Positions 1 to 6,008 are shown, counted from the stretch's first letter. The stretch is 14,955 nucleotides of DNA from AC-32 sp049644305 (GCA_049644305.1 JBARRQ010000060.1:1-14955), one strand, 5' to 3'. Translations and numbers: made by a program. The notes: generated from the sequence alone by a model not told the origin.

Positions 1-1
1 G

Positions 2-1006
2 ATCGGCGCCGTGCAGACGCTCGGCGACGAGACCATCAACACGCTCAAAACGAACTGGGACACCGCTCATAAGGCGAACGCGAAGGCGATCGACGACTTC
101 CTGACAGACACGGGCAAGCGGCTTCGCGACGGCAAGATCACGGTCGGTGAGGCCTGGAAGGAAACCGTCGACTTCCTGGTTGAACACGGCTTCACGCCCG
201 AGCAGGCGGCGCAGATGGCCGGTCCGATGCTGCAGGCCAGTAGCGACATCGGCGGGGCGATCGCTGACCTGGTCACGGCAATCAACAACCTGACGAAAGC
301 GCTGGATGCGCTCGAGACCAACACGAAGAAGAAGGGTCGCTGGGCTGGCCTCGAGGAACTCGCGAGTAAAGCTCATCTCTCCGCTGACGCCATCGACCGG
401 CTCAGTCGTTCGGCCGCCAACCTGCCGACGAACCTCACCTTCAGCGGGATCGCGGCAGGCGGCGCAGCAGCCGCGGCGACGCCAGGCGCTACCGGCGCCC
501 TCGGCGGGACGAAGCAGCCAGCAGCGGTTGGCCCTTCGGGGACTCCCGCCCCGGCCCCTGCGCTGCTGCCCGATCCGACGAAGAAAGGCGGGACTCCGAG
601 CGGGCACCACCCGACCCAGCTCCAGCACGGAGGCTTCGTCGCCGGCCTCGACCGCGGCTTCGATTCTGTCCACGCGCTGCTCCGTCCCAAGGAGGTGGTC
701 CTGAACGCCCACCAGCAGAGCTTCTTCGGCGGGCCGGAGTTCTTCAGCCGCTTCTTCGCACACGTCGGCGGTGGCACGGTGCCTCGCTCGATCACACGCT
801 CGGCTCTCCCCTTCGGTGACACGGTGCACGTCACGCATGCTCCGACGGAGATCCATCTCTCGCCCGTGTTCAACCTGAATGGCCCAGGTTGGACTCGCGA
901 GGAGGTCCAGCGCCTCGCGCGCGACGCCGCGCCGGCGATGCGTGACGAGCTGATCCGCCAGTTCGGCCTGGTCGGCTCGCAAGGAATCTTTGGTGGCACG
1001 GCGTGA
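2..1006 (+). CDS. Phage tail tape-measure protein, C-terminal part (5' end outside window)
   Basis: The frame is open to the first base, so this is the end of a longer gene; the GTG at position 11 is unlikely to be its start. Numbered from that GTG, the visible 331 residues begin with a charged, mostly helical segment (1-135). A Gly/Ala/Pro-rich linker (145-200) follows, then the segment HGGFVAGLDRGFDSVHALLR (206-225) with KEVVLN just after it. A 'GGF...D-S-V-ALL-P-EVVLN' block near the C-terminus is common in tape-measure and related tail proteins of siphophages. Such proteins set tail length and assist DNA ejection. The next gene starts on the stop codon (GTGA overlap), indicating one late operon. 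Family assignment is by motif and context; the diagnostic N-terminal and central regions are not in the window. Confidence 0.72.
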   Translation: MGAVQTLGDETINTLKTNWDTAHKANAKAIDDFLTDTGKRLRDGKITVGEAWKETVDFLVEHGFTPEQAAQMAGPMLQASSDIGGAIADLVTAINNLTKALDALETNTKKKGRWAGLEELASKAHLSADAIDRLSRSAANLPTNLTFSGIAAGGAAAAATPGATGALGGTKQPAAVGPSGTPAPAPALLPDPTKKGGTPSGHHPTQLQHGGFVAGLDRGFDSVHALLRPKEVVLNAHQQSFFGGPEFFSRFFAHVGGGTVPRSITRSALPFGDTVHVTHAPTEIHLSPVFNLNGPGWTREEVQRLARDAAPAMRDELIRQFGLVGSQGIFGGTA

Positions 1007-1260
1007 TCGGTCTGACGCTCGTTAGCCACTGCCCGAGCTGCTCGAGGCCCATCGCCGGGATCGTGACGCCGTTGCTCCCCGAGGAGGAGCTCGCGCTTGT
1101 CGCCGCGACCGAGGACACGATCGAAGGCATCGCCGAACTGTTCGGCGCGCAGATAGCGCTTCGACAGATCCGAATGCTCTGCTTCAGCCGGAGCTCGCTC
1201 ACGTGTACGTGCGGTGGGGTGGTCAAGCTCGCTGGTGCCTGGGGGATCCGCGATACCTAG
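1003..1260 (+). CDS. Small zinc-ribbon-like phage protein, function unknown
   Basis: This 85-residue product starts at a GTG that overlaps the tape-measure stop by 4 bases, so it is probably translationally coupled to it. It carries a Cys pair near the N-terminus (C10-P-S-C13) and a second near the C-terminus (C68-T-C70), with C60 between. This pattern fits a small zinc-binding fold. The middle is acidic and helical. No known phage family is recognised. Its place directly after the tape-measure gene would suit a minor tail or assembly protein, but that is inference from position only. The end overlaps the start of the next gene in another frame. Confidence 0.6.
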   Translation: MIGLTLVSHCPSCSRPIAGIVTPLLPEEELALVAATEDTIEGIAELFGAQIALRQIRMLCFSRSSLTCTCGGVVKLAGAWGIRDT

Positions 1261-1738
1261 CGCACCGCGGATCGACTGGGAGCAGGCGTTCGCCTACTTC
1301 GTCGCGCTCGGCCCACGGCGGAGTTTCGCCAAGGTGTCGAGAGAGTTCTCGGTCTCGGGCACGGCCGTCCGCAAGCATGCGCTGAAGGAGCGTTGGATTC
1401 GGCGCGCCAAACGGATCGACGCGGCATCACAAGCGCGAGTCGAGCGCGGCATGGTGCGCGCACGCTCCGAGCGGCTCGCCGATCAGATTCAGGTGATTGA
1501 CGCCTATCGCGTTGGGTTCGCCAGCGCGCTCATGAAAGGAGAGGTTCCGATGCACGGACACGACCTGGCGGCGCTCGCGAAGCTCGAGGCGTTGCTCGAA
1601 GGAGAGGCGACGGAGCGCGTCGACCGCGCCGACCTGGATCGCGAGGTGCGGCGCTGGATCGACGTCGCCAGTGAGTTCGTTCCCGAGGACCGCTGGGACG
1701 CCTTTCTGAACGCGCTCGAGGCCGACGTCGACGAGTAG
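1214..1738 (+). CDS. HTH DNA-binding protein resembling phage terminase small subunits
   Basis: The 174-residue frame has a helix-turn-helix at about residues 36-60, with SFAKVSREFSVSGTAVRKHA followed by LKERW. The phrase 'A-K-V-S-R-E-F-x-V-S-x-T-A-V-R-K-H-A-x-K-E-x-W' resembles the N-terminal DNA-recognition region of small terminase subunits, which bind packaging sites on phage DNA. The remainder is helical and acidic toward the end. The start is uncertain: GTG at 1214 or 1235, neither with a clear ribosome binding site, both inside the preceding gene. Location after the tape-measure gene is unusual for a small terminase, which normally leads the packaging module, so a regulatory or other DNA-binding role is possible. 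About 230 bases of structured non-coding DNA follow directly. Confidence 0.6.
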   Translation: MGWSSSLVPGGSAIPSAPRIDWEQAFAYFVALGPRRSFAKVSREFSVSGTAVRKHALKERWIRRAKRIDAASQARVERGMVRARSERLADQIQVIDAYRVGFASALMKGEVPMHGHDLAALAKLEALLEGEATERVDRADLDREVRRWIDVASEFVPEDRWDAFLNALEADVDE

Positions 1739-1971
1739 GCTGAAGTCGTATCGGGAACGACGGACGAGGCTGTTAGCCCGTGAGGCCGTGGTCGGACGCA
1801 AGTCCGATGACAGTCAAGCCGGGGTGGGAAGCGAGCGGTCGTTCCCGATCAGTTCAGCCGGGGATCGGCGCCCGAGCTGTAGCTGCGACCCCCGGCTAGG
1901 AGGGCTGGCGCCCATGACGGCGGTGGTTTGCCGGGTGGGCGTGCGTCGCTTGCGTCAGCAGGAAGCCAGCG
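1739..1971 (+). ncRNA. Structured non-coding region, candidate RNA element of unknown function
   Basis: No convincing gene lies here, but several strong helices can be drawn by hand. P1 is a perfect 12-bp inverted repeat (1750-1761 with 1838-1849). P2 is nested inside it: 8 bp with two G-U pairs (1768-1775 with 1808-1815). P3 is nested inside P2: 6 bp closed by a GCAA tetraloop (1792-1797 with 1802-1807, loop 1798-1801). A separate 8-bp stem P4 follows (1856-1863 with 1890-1897). Directly after P4 is a Shine-Dalgarno-like AGGAGGG (1898-1904) and an ATG at 1914 opening a 50-codon Arg-rich frame to 2066. GGGC of that site can pair with GCCC at 1910-1913, which would mask it. The nested helices and the GNRA-type loop suggest a folded RNA. 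The strand is assumed from the neighbours; a DNA-level packaging or recombination site is an alternative. No known RNA family was recognised. Confidence 0.4.
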
Positions 1972-2313
1972 CTAGAAGTCGCCGATTTCGCGTGGTTCGG
2001 GAACGTCGGGCTTGCTCTCTGCCTGAGCGGCGAGCACGCCTCGAGCGTCCCGCAGCGACTTCGTAACCCATTCTTCGGAGTCGTGGGCGTTCACGAAGCC
2101 GACGATCACGCGGCACGTCTCTGCAGCGAAGTTCGAGCCCTCCCGGTACCTGTCGATCCAGTCGGCTGCGTGTCCAAGCTCGTCAGCCTCATCGCCTGAC
2201 CCCTGCTCCGCCTCCTCGCGCATCTTGGCCTGCAGCGTTCGCGCGTCGGCGTCCCCGACGATGGTGCCAATCTCACCGTCTCGCGGGAAGATCGCTCGGA
2301 ACGTCCCGGCCAC
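1972..2313 (-). CDS. Hypothetical acidic protein, 113 residues
   Basis: The frame opens at a GTG (2313) with no good Shine-Dalgarno sequence upstream. A TATTAG stretch just upstream on this strand could be a -10 element for a near-leaderless transcript. The protein is acidic, with alternating helix-like segments, a Glu/Asp-rich middle (about 30-50) and a Pro-rich tail ending in IGDF. No domain is recognised. It is transcribed against the flanking genes and diverges from the paralogous pair starting at 2404. Minus-strand single genes inside prophages are often accessory genes expressed in the lysogen; here that is only a possibility. Confidence 0.55.
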   Translation of the reverse strand: MAGTFRAIFPRDGEIGTIVGDADARTLQAKMREEAEQGSGDEADELGHAADWIDRYREGSNFAAETCRVIVGFVNAHDSEEWVTKSLRDARGVLAAQAESKPDVPEPREIGDF

Positions 2314-2403
2314 GCGGCGACTCTAATACGCATGACCGAGGTGTGCACGCTGCGCTTTGCAGGCATTTTGCAATCCGTCCAGCCTGCTAGTCTTGGGGCC
2401 ATC

Positions 2404-2622
2404 ATGGACGAGCCGAAGCCGGCGCTCGCCCGCTTCTTCGAGGCCGTCGCCGCGGTCATGGATCTCGACCACGGCCGGCAGACGCTCGAGCTTCACTTCG
2501 AGGACGGCCGCTTGCGCCGCTGGTTCACTCGGTTCGGCCAGGCAGGCAGCGACGAGCTCGGGCGCTTCGACGACCGCGCGCAGTGGCTCGTCGACCCGTC
2601 CGCTCGGGGTCAGGCGTCGTAG
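2404..2622 (+). CDS. Small hypothetical protein, paralogue A of a tandem pair
   Basis: This 72-residue product is read from the ATG at 2404, chosen because the similarity to the next gene begins just after it. A TAGTCT -10-like hexamer at 2388-2393 would place transcription start almost at this ATG. Key segment: LELHFEDGRLRRWFTRF, then ELGRFDDRA. The downstream gene repeats the same pattern (LEF-x-LEDG-x-L-x-RFFR...ALGRFDRA), so the two are a duplicated family. It begins one base before this gene's stop ends (TAGTG). The fold is probably a compact alpha/beta unit of about 60 residues. No function is recognised. Confidence 0.55.
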   Translation: MDEPKPALARFFEAVAAVMDLDHGRQTLELHFEDGRLRRWFTRFGQAGSDELGRFDDRAQWLVDPSARGQAS

Positions 2623-2828
2623 TGGGCGAGCGGGTGCACTCCGCTCAGGAGCTACCGCTTAACACGAGAGACCTGATCGAGCACGTCGCCGAGCGCATGG
2701 ACGCCGCAGTCGGCCGCTGGCGCCTCGAGTTCGTGCTGGAGGACGGGACGCTGACGCGCTTCTTCCGGCACGAAGGACCCGGGCCTGCTGGCGCTCTCGG
2801 GCGGTTCGATCGCGCTGAGAACGGCTGA
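2622..2828 (+). CDS. Small hypothetical protein, paralogue B of a tandem pair
   Basis: This 68-residue product most likely starts at the GTG at 2622, which shares a base with the upstream TAG stop; GTG 2634 is an alternative. It aligns with the preceding protein through LEFVLEDGTLTRFFRHEG and ALGRFDRA. Shared positions are L-E, E-D-G, L, R, F and L-G-R-F-D. The N-terminal helix (RDLIEHVAERMDAAVGRW) parallels ARFFEAVAAVMDLDHGRQ of the first copy. It ends 25 bases from the 3' end of the convergent minus-strand secreted-protein gene, with no obvious hairpin in the gap. Confidence 0.5.
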   Translation: MGERVHSAQELPLNTRDLIEHVAERMDAAVGRWRLEFVLEDGTLTRFFRHEGPGPAGALGRFDRAENG

Positions 2829-2853
2829 GCGGCGCGCCTCTACGTTGCGAGCC

Positions 2854-3393
2854 TCAGACCTTCGACCACCCGCCGCACCGCGCCGAATGGAAGCCGAGAT
2901 CCGTCGGCGCGATCGTCACGTAGGTCGGACCGCTGCCGTAGTAGTTCGCGATGATCTCACCGAGCGTCCCGCCGAAGCCGCTCAGGCGCTCCCAGTAGCA
3001 GCTGTCGGTGGTCGCGGTGCTCTTGTACGTGCCAGCGACGATGTCCGTGCCCACGCGATAGGTGCCGTCCAGGAAGGCGGTCTGCGGAGTCGGCGTGGTG
3101 GTCACGGTGACGGTGACCGGGGGAGCGGTGACGGTGTTAGTGACCGTGACCGGTGGCCCGGCGACCGTGACCGGTGGCCCGGCGACCGTCGAGGTAACGG
3201 CGTCTGTGACGGTGATGATCCTCGTCTTCGCCGGCCGTGCCTTAGCCGCGCAGACGTGCACCCTCGCAAGCGTGATGCACTGACCCGGCCTCAGAATCAC
3301 ACTCTTCAGGTCGAGGCCGCCTGCCGCTGCCCCGGCAGCGAAGAGACCGAGGAAGAGGACGAGGGCGAGAACAGCGCGAGCGACCTGCCGCAT
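2854..3393 (-). CDS. Secreted or membrane-anchored protein with Thr/Val-rich linker and C-terminal 'GTY...GTY' domain
   Basis: This 179-residue protein is read from the ATG at 3393; a GTG at 3405 would add four residues. Residues 1-25 form a signal peptide or membrane anchor (MRQVARAV, then a Leu/Ala-rich core). A short domain with two Cys (39 and 48) follows. A Thr/Val/Pro linker (about 60-105) includes the tandem AGPPVTV AGPPVTV, encoded by two exact 21-bp copies. The C-terminal domain (about 110-179) has DGTYRVGTDIVAGTYKS, CYWERLSG, EIIAN and a final C-G-x-W. I know this last pattern from exported actinobacterial proteins and lipoproteins of unknown function. An exported protein on the minus strand of a prophage could be a lysogenic-conversion (moron) gene; that role is inference. 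Confidence 0.68.
   Translation of the reverse strand: MRQVARAVLALVLFLGLFAAGAAAGGLDLKSVILRPGQCITLARVHVCAAKARPAKTRIITVTDAVTSTVAGPPVTVAGPPVTVTNTVTAPPVTVTVTTTPTPQTAFLDGTYRVGTDIVAGTYKSTATTDSCYWERLSGFGGTLGEIIANYYGSGPTYVTIAPTDLGFHSARCGGWSKV
3142..3183. repeat. Two exact 21-bp tandem repeats within a linker-coding region
   Basis: The 21-bp unit at 3142-3162 is repeated exactly at 3163-3183. It encodes two consecutive AGPPVTV units in the Thr/Val/Pro linker of the minus-strand secreted protein. Exact identity implies a recent slippage or duplication event. Confidence 0.85.
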
Positions 3394-3606
3394 GGCTCTC
3401 GACACTACAACCCGGGCCCGAACCGTACAACGGGCCGTTCGGCCTAATCGCGAGCGAACAGGTCCTGTTGCGGAGCTGGCGGATCGCTGGCCGTTCTCCG
3501 TGCTGGCACCCGTTCAGGCGCTTCGCGGGCTCCGCAGCGGCCAGGGCAGCCGGGGGTCGCCGGCGGCATCCAGAACCGTCCGCCGCTCGGAGTACGGTCG
3601 GGGTTC
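3394..3606. other. Intergenic region between the secreted-protein gene and the large regulator
   Basis: These roughly 210 bases separate a divergent gene pair and should hold the promoters of both. I see no clear -35/-10 pair, no strong operator palindrome and no credible gene. GC content is high throughout. Confidence 0.5.
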
Positions 3607-4731
3607 GTGAAGACCGAGACGTATCGCAGCCACCGTCGCGCGCTTCCACGTCTGCGCGAGCGCCGGCGCGAGCTCGGGCTAAGCGAGCGCGAGTTGGCTG
3701 GCGCCGGCGGCATCAGTCCGCAGTTCCTTCGCACCCTTGAGCGTGGCGAGACCCGCTGCAGGCCCGAGGTTGCATCGCGCCTCGCTGATCGTCTCGACCT
3801 CGACGTCGACGAGCTCTTCGAAGGTCGCGACGAGCCTCGCAGCGTCGGAGTGAACGAGGCGAGCCGGCGAACTGGAATCCACCGGAAGACAATCCGAAAA
3901 GCGATCCAGCGCGGCGAGCTCCAGGTCGAGGACGTACCGAAGGAGCACATGGACGAGTACGTCATCCCGCTCGAGGAGCTCGACCGGTGGCGGGGCGCTT
4001 GGGAGGCGCGGCGCAGCGCGCTTCGCGACGAGCTGCTCGCAGGCTCGGGTGGATGCGGCAGTCCGAGTTGCAGCGAGCCCGAGTGCGACATTCCGCACGG
4101 CGGGTGTCACCGCAAGGGCTGCGAGCGGCCAGCCGCGATCGCCAAGCAGACGACGCGTCGGCAGAGAGGCGTCAAGGGGGAGCCAACTCGCTTCTGCGAG
4201 ACACGATGCGCCGTCCTGTGGGTGCTAGAGAACGTCGAACACCCGGTCAAACGCCTCAGTCGATCATTCGCAGCGTGGCGCGTCAGCAATGACCTGGTCA
4301 CCCTGGAGGACACTGCGAAGCAGCTCGACCGGTCTCGTGCGGCGACTCGGCAGCTCGCCCTGACTCTCGGCGTGGGACGGAGGTTCGAAGGGTTCCATTG
4401 GGACGGCGCTTGGGCGTTCAGTGCTGGCGACATCGACATCCTGGCCGCGCATATCGCGGGCTCGGTCCGAAGCGAGCTGCACCGAGATCCACAGCGGCGG
4501 GCTCGCTGGTACGAGGCACGATTCGCTAGCACGAAGCTATGGGGCCGGCTCGGCGGCCCAAAGGTCAAGTACAGCGAGGAGCAGGAACGGGATGCCCGCG
4601 AACTGCTCACGCACGGCTACAGCATTCGCGAGCTCGTGGCCTACACGCAGATGGCCCGAAGCTGGCCGCATCCGCCGTTGTCGAAGCGGCAGGTTGAGCG
4701 GATTCGGAAGCTGTCACCTAACCCCCTCTAG
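3607..4731 (+). CDS. Multi-HTH regulator with XRE domain, second HTH and Cys cluster
   Basis: This 374-residue protein starts at GTG 3607. Residues 13-72 are a Cro/C1-type (XRE) HTH: LRERRRELGLSERELAG, then GGISPQFLRTLERGE and a DLDVDELF ending. Residues 80-130 form a second, excisionase/MerR-like HTH (VNEASRRTGIHRKTIRKAI...RGEL...IPLEELDRW). Residues 150-201 hold a Cys cluster (C150, C155, C160, C167, C172, C197, C201), probably zinc-binding. A third helical DNA-binding-like segment lies at about 231-283 (LEDTAKQLDRSRAATRQLAL). A resolvase-type HTH lies near the end (about 328-370: ARELLTHGYSIREL...RQVERIRK). Its place before the early operon suggests a phage immunity or early-gene regulator. 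That role is inference; the architecture is not one I can match to a named family. Confidence 0.75.
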   Translation: MKTETYRSHRRALPRLRERRRELGLSERELAGAGGISPQFLRTLERGETRCRPEVASRLADRLDLDVDELFEGRDEPRSVGVNEASRRTGIHRKTIRKAIQRGELQVEDVPKEHMDEYVIPLEELDRWRGAWEARRSALRDELLAGSGGCGSPSCSEPECDIPHGGCHRKGCERPAAIAKQTTRRQRGVKGEPTRFCETRCAVLWVLENVEHPVKRLSRSFAAWRVSNDLVTLEDTAKQLDRSRAATRQLALTLGVGRRFEGFHWDGAWAFSAGDIDILAAHIAGSVRSELHRDPQRRARWYEARFASTKLWGRLGGPKVKYSEEQERDARELLTHGYSIRELVAYTQMARSWPHPPLSKRQVERIRKLSPNPL

Positions 4732-4746
4732 AGCCGTCACCTAACC
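4713..4746. repeat. Direct repeat GTCACCTAACC, two copies 23 bp apart
   Basis: GTCACCTAACC occurs at 4713-4723, in the last codons of the regulator gene, and again at 4736-4746 in the following gap. A 23-bp period is about two helical turns, so the copies face the same side of DNA. They lie just upstream of the early operon starting at 4784. They could be operator half-sites for a regulator, but chance duplication is also possible. Confidence 0.4.
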
Positions 4747-4783
4747 GTTTCGCTACACCTCCGTCGGGTCCATCCTCGGAGGC

Positions 4784-4909
4784 ATGAACGAGCTCGCGGG
4801 TCAAACCGCGCCCGGGACGCTAGACAGCCGCTGGCGACGCTGGCGCAACGCCCCTGACGACCTAGCCGTGCGTCTGAGGCACCGGCTCCGCCAGCCGGGG
4901 GTCGCATGA
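4784..4909 (+). CDS. Small Arg/Trp-rich protein (41 residues), first of an overlapping gene chain
   Basis: This short frame encodes MNELAGQTAPGTLDSRWRRW, then a basic region ending RLRHRLRQPGVA. It ends in an ATGA overlap with the PC4-like gene, so its translation would deliver ribosomes to that start. A GGAGG lies at 4778-4782 but only one base from the ATG, too close to be ideal. The coupling pattern shared by all later genes in this block is the main support. The product is basic with two Trp, so a nucleic-acid-binding or purely coupling role is possible. Confidence 0.42.
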   Translation: MNELAGQTAPGTLDSRWRRWRNAPDDLAVRLRHRLRQPGVA

Positions 4910-5163
4910 GCGTAGCTCTGTCAAACACCGACGCACCCGACCTGACCGTCTACCGGTTCCAGAAGAACCGGCGCGAGATCGTCAAGGCGACTCTGGGCGA
5001 ATTCGGAGGTCGGCAGGTTGTCAGCCTACGCGTGTGGGCCGTCAGCCACGACGGTGAGTGCCCGACGCCGAAGGGCCTGACCCTCCGTCTCGAGCAGCTC
5101 CCGGAGCTGATGGCGGCCGTCGCCGCGCTCGTCGATGCGACAGAGGCGGACGTCGCGGCATGA
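4906..5163 (+). CDS. PC4/Sub1-like single-stranded DNA-binding protein
   Basis: This 85-residue protein matches the transcriptional coactivator p15 (PC4) pattern from about residue 15 to 80. It has YRFQKNRREIVKATLGEFGG, then QVVSLRVW, a short acidic turn (SHDGE), PTPKGLTLRLEQLPEL and a closing helix. Lys in PTPKG and the aromatic/basic first strand are characteristic of the family. PC4 proteins are small homodimers that bind single-stranded or melted DNA; phage homologues are linked to replication, recombination or transcription. Start and stop both lie in 4-base overlaps with neighbours, giving strong support for the reading frame and for one operon. Confidence 0.85.
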   Translation: MSVALSNTDAPDLTVYRFQKNRREIVKATLGEFGGRQVVSLRVWAVSHDGECPTPKGLTLRLEQLPELMAAVAALVDATEADVAA

Positions 5164-5603
5164 GCGACCTGACGCGTTTTGAAGCGGCTGCGCGAGCACG
5201 GGGAAAAACCCCCTCTCTTTACTCTTCCCTTTTTCAAGAAGAGGTAGGTAGGAAGGGAGACAGTCAGCAGTCGGTTAGTGAGGTTCAGGTTCAGGTAGAC
5301 AGCTTGCCGTCCCCCCGGGAAAACGGCGAGACATTCTCGGTTGAAAATCAGGTAGGCAGGGCGCCGCTCCCGGCTGATTTCAAGGCGCTCGTTCGGCCGC
5401 TCGAAGACCTGCACCCAGCGTGGCGGCTCCGGAACCCCGGACGCCAGTGGTGCCTTGACGTCTACGAACGCGACGAAGGAGTCTTCGCGGCTCTCGTCGC
5501 CTACGCGATCGAAGGCTGGAACGACGGCACCTCCGACCGGCCGCTCGGCCTGCTCTGCATGCTCTGCAAGGAGCAGCTTGAGGAGTGGGGGCTGCCGACG
5601 TGA
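5160..5603 (+). CDS. Hypothetical phage early protein, 147 residues
   Basis: The start at ATG 5160 is fixed by the ATGA overlap with the PC4-like gene. Residues 1-70 are low in predicted structure and rich in Ser, Gln, Glu and Val. Residues 70-147 look like a folded helical domain (LPADFKALVRPLEDLHPAWR...VFAALVAYAIEGWNDG...LLCMLCKEQLEEWG). Bases from about 5205 to 5360 have much lower GC and different codon use from the rest of the window. They contain repeated AGGTTC/AGGTAG hexamers and a GGGG-AAAAA-CCCC hairpin. The gene may carry a cis element or a recently acquired N-terminal segment. No family is recognised; position suggests a replication or early-function protein. Confidence 0.68.
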   Translation: MSDLTRFEAAARARGKTPSLYSSLFQEEVGRKGDSQQSVSEVQVQVDSLPSPRENGETFSVENQVGRAPLPADFKALVRPLEDLHPAWRLRNPGRQWCLDVYERDEGVFAALVAYAIEGWNDGTSDRPLGLLCMLCKEQLEEWGLPT

Positions 5604-5659
5604 GCGCGGTCCGCGAAACCGGCGCACAAATAGACTGCTCGCAGGTCGAGGCCGCGTGA
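5600..5659 (+). CDS. Possible 19-codon ORF bridging two genes
   Basis: A GTG at 5600 overlaps the previous stop by 4 bases (GTGA) and opens MSAVRETGAQIDCSQVEAA. It closes with a TGA that overlaps the next gene's GTG by 4 bases. Exact 4-base junctions at both ends make it a good candidate for a coupling mini-ORF carrying terminating ribosomes across a 52-base gap. It may have no independent peptide function. Chance is not excluded for so short a frame. Confidence 0.33.
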   Translation: MSAVRETGAQIDCSQVEAA

Positions 5660-6003
5660 CGCCCGAACTCCTCGAGCAGCTCGTTGCGGGGTTCGCGGAC
5701 GCGATCGCCGAGCGAGTCAAGGCCGAGCTCGACGGCGCGCAGCGGCCGACCCAGCAAGCCGAGCCGTGGCAGCTCGTCGACGTCGAGGAGGCCGGACGCC
5801 GTCTCGGTCGCTCGGCTCGCTGGATCCGCGAGCGGGCGAAGCGGGGCGAGCTCCGCCAGGTGCGGCTTGACGGTGGCGCGCTCGCCTTCGACGTTGAGGA
5901 GCTGCGGGCATTTGCTCGGGCCCGGAGCATCCCGCCGATCGAGGAAGAGGTCGAGACGCCGGCGCGGCTGAAGGCGGTCGGCGAGGAGTGGTGGAAGTCC
6001 TGA
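5656..6003 (+). CDS. Excisionase-like HTH DNA-binding protein
   Basis: This 115-residue protein is read from GTG 5656, preceded by a purine-rich AGGTCGAGG. Residues 1-30 form a helix (LLEQLVAGFADAIAERVKAE). Residues 38-88 are a winged HTH of the excisionase/MerR type: QLVDVEEAGRRLGRSARWIR, then ERAKRGELRQVRL, a strand-turn (DGGALAF) and the DVEELRAFARAR helix. Such proteins bend att DNA to direct integrase toward excision, or act as small regulators. It is the last gene of the coupled operon and lies about 1 kb from the integrase. A regulator role is an equal alternative, since a second such protein is encoded at 6319-6573. Confidence 0.72.
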   Translation: MTPELLEQLVAGFADAIAERVKAELDGAQRPTQQAEPWQLVDVEEAGRRLGRSARWIRERAKRGELRQVRLDGGALAFDVEELRAFARARSIPPIEEEVETPARLKAVGEEWWKS

Positions 6004-6008
6004 GGCGT

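Noticed and set aside
1791..1808. Resemblance of GGACGCAAGTCC to part of the c-di-GMP-I (GEMM) riboswitch
   Set aside because: Only the short GNRA hairpin resembles it; the other conserved GEMM blocks and the second helix are absent.
1914..2066. 50-codon Arg-rich frame after AGGAGGG
   Set aside because: It has a good ribosome site but overlaps antisense the better-looking minus-strand gene at 1972-2313, and its composition is that of a shadow. Kept only as a note under the structured region.
4950..5930. Minus-strand frame of 326 codons across the early operon
   Set aside because: It opposes the PC4-like and excisionase-like genes and three exact overlap junctions; its product is Arg/Ser-rich without a domain.
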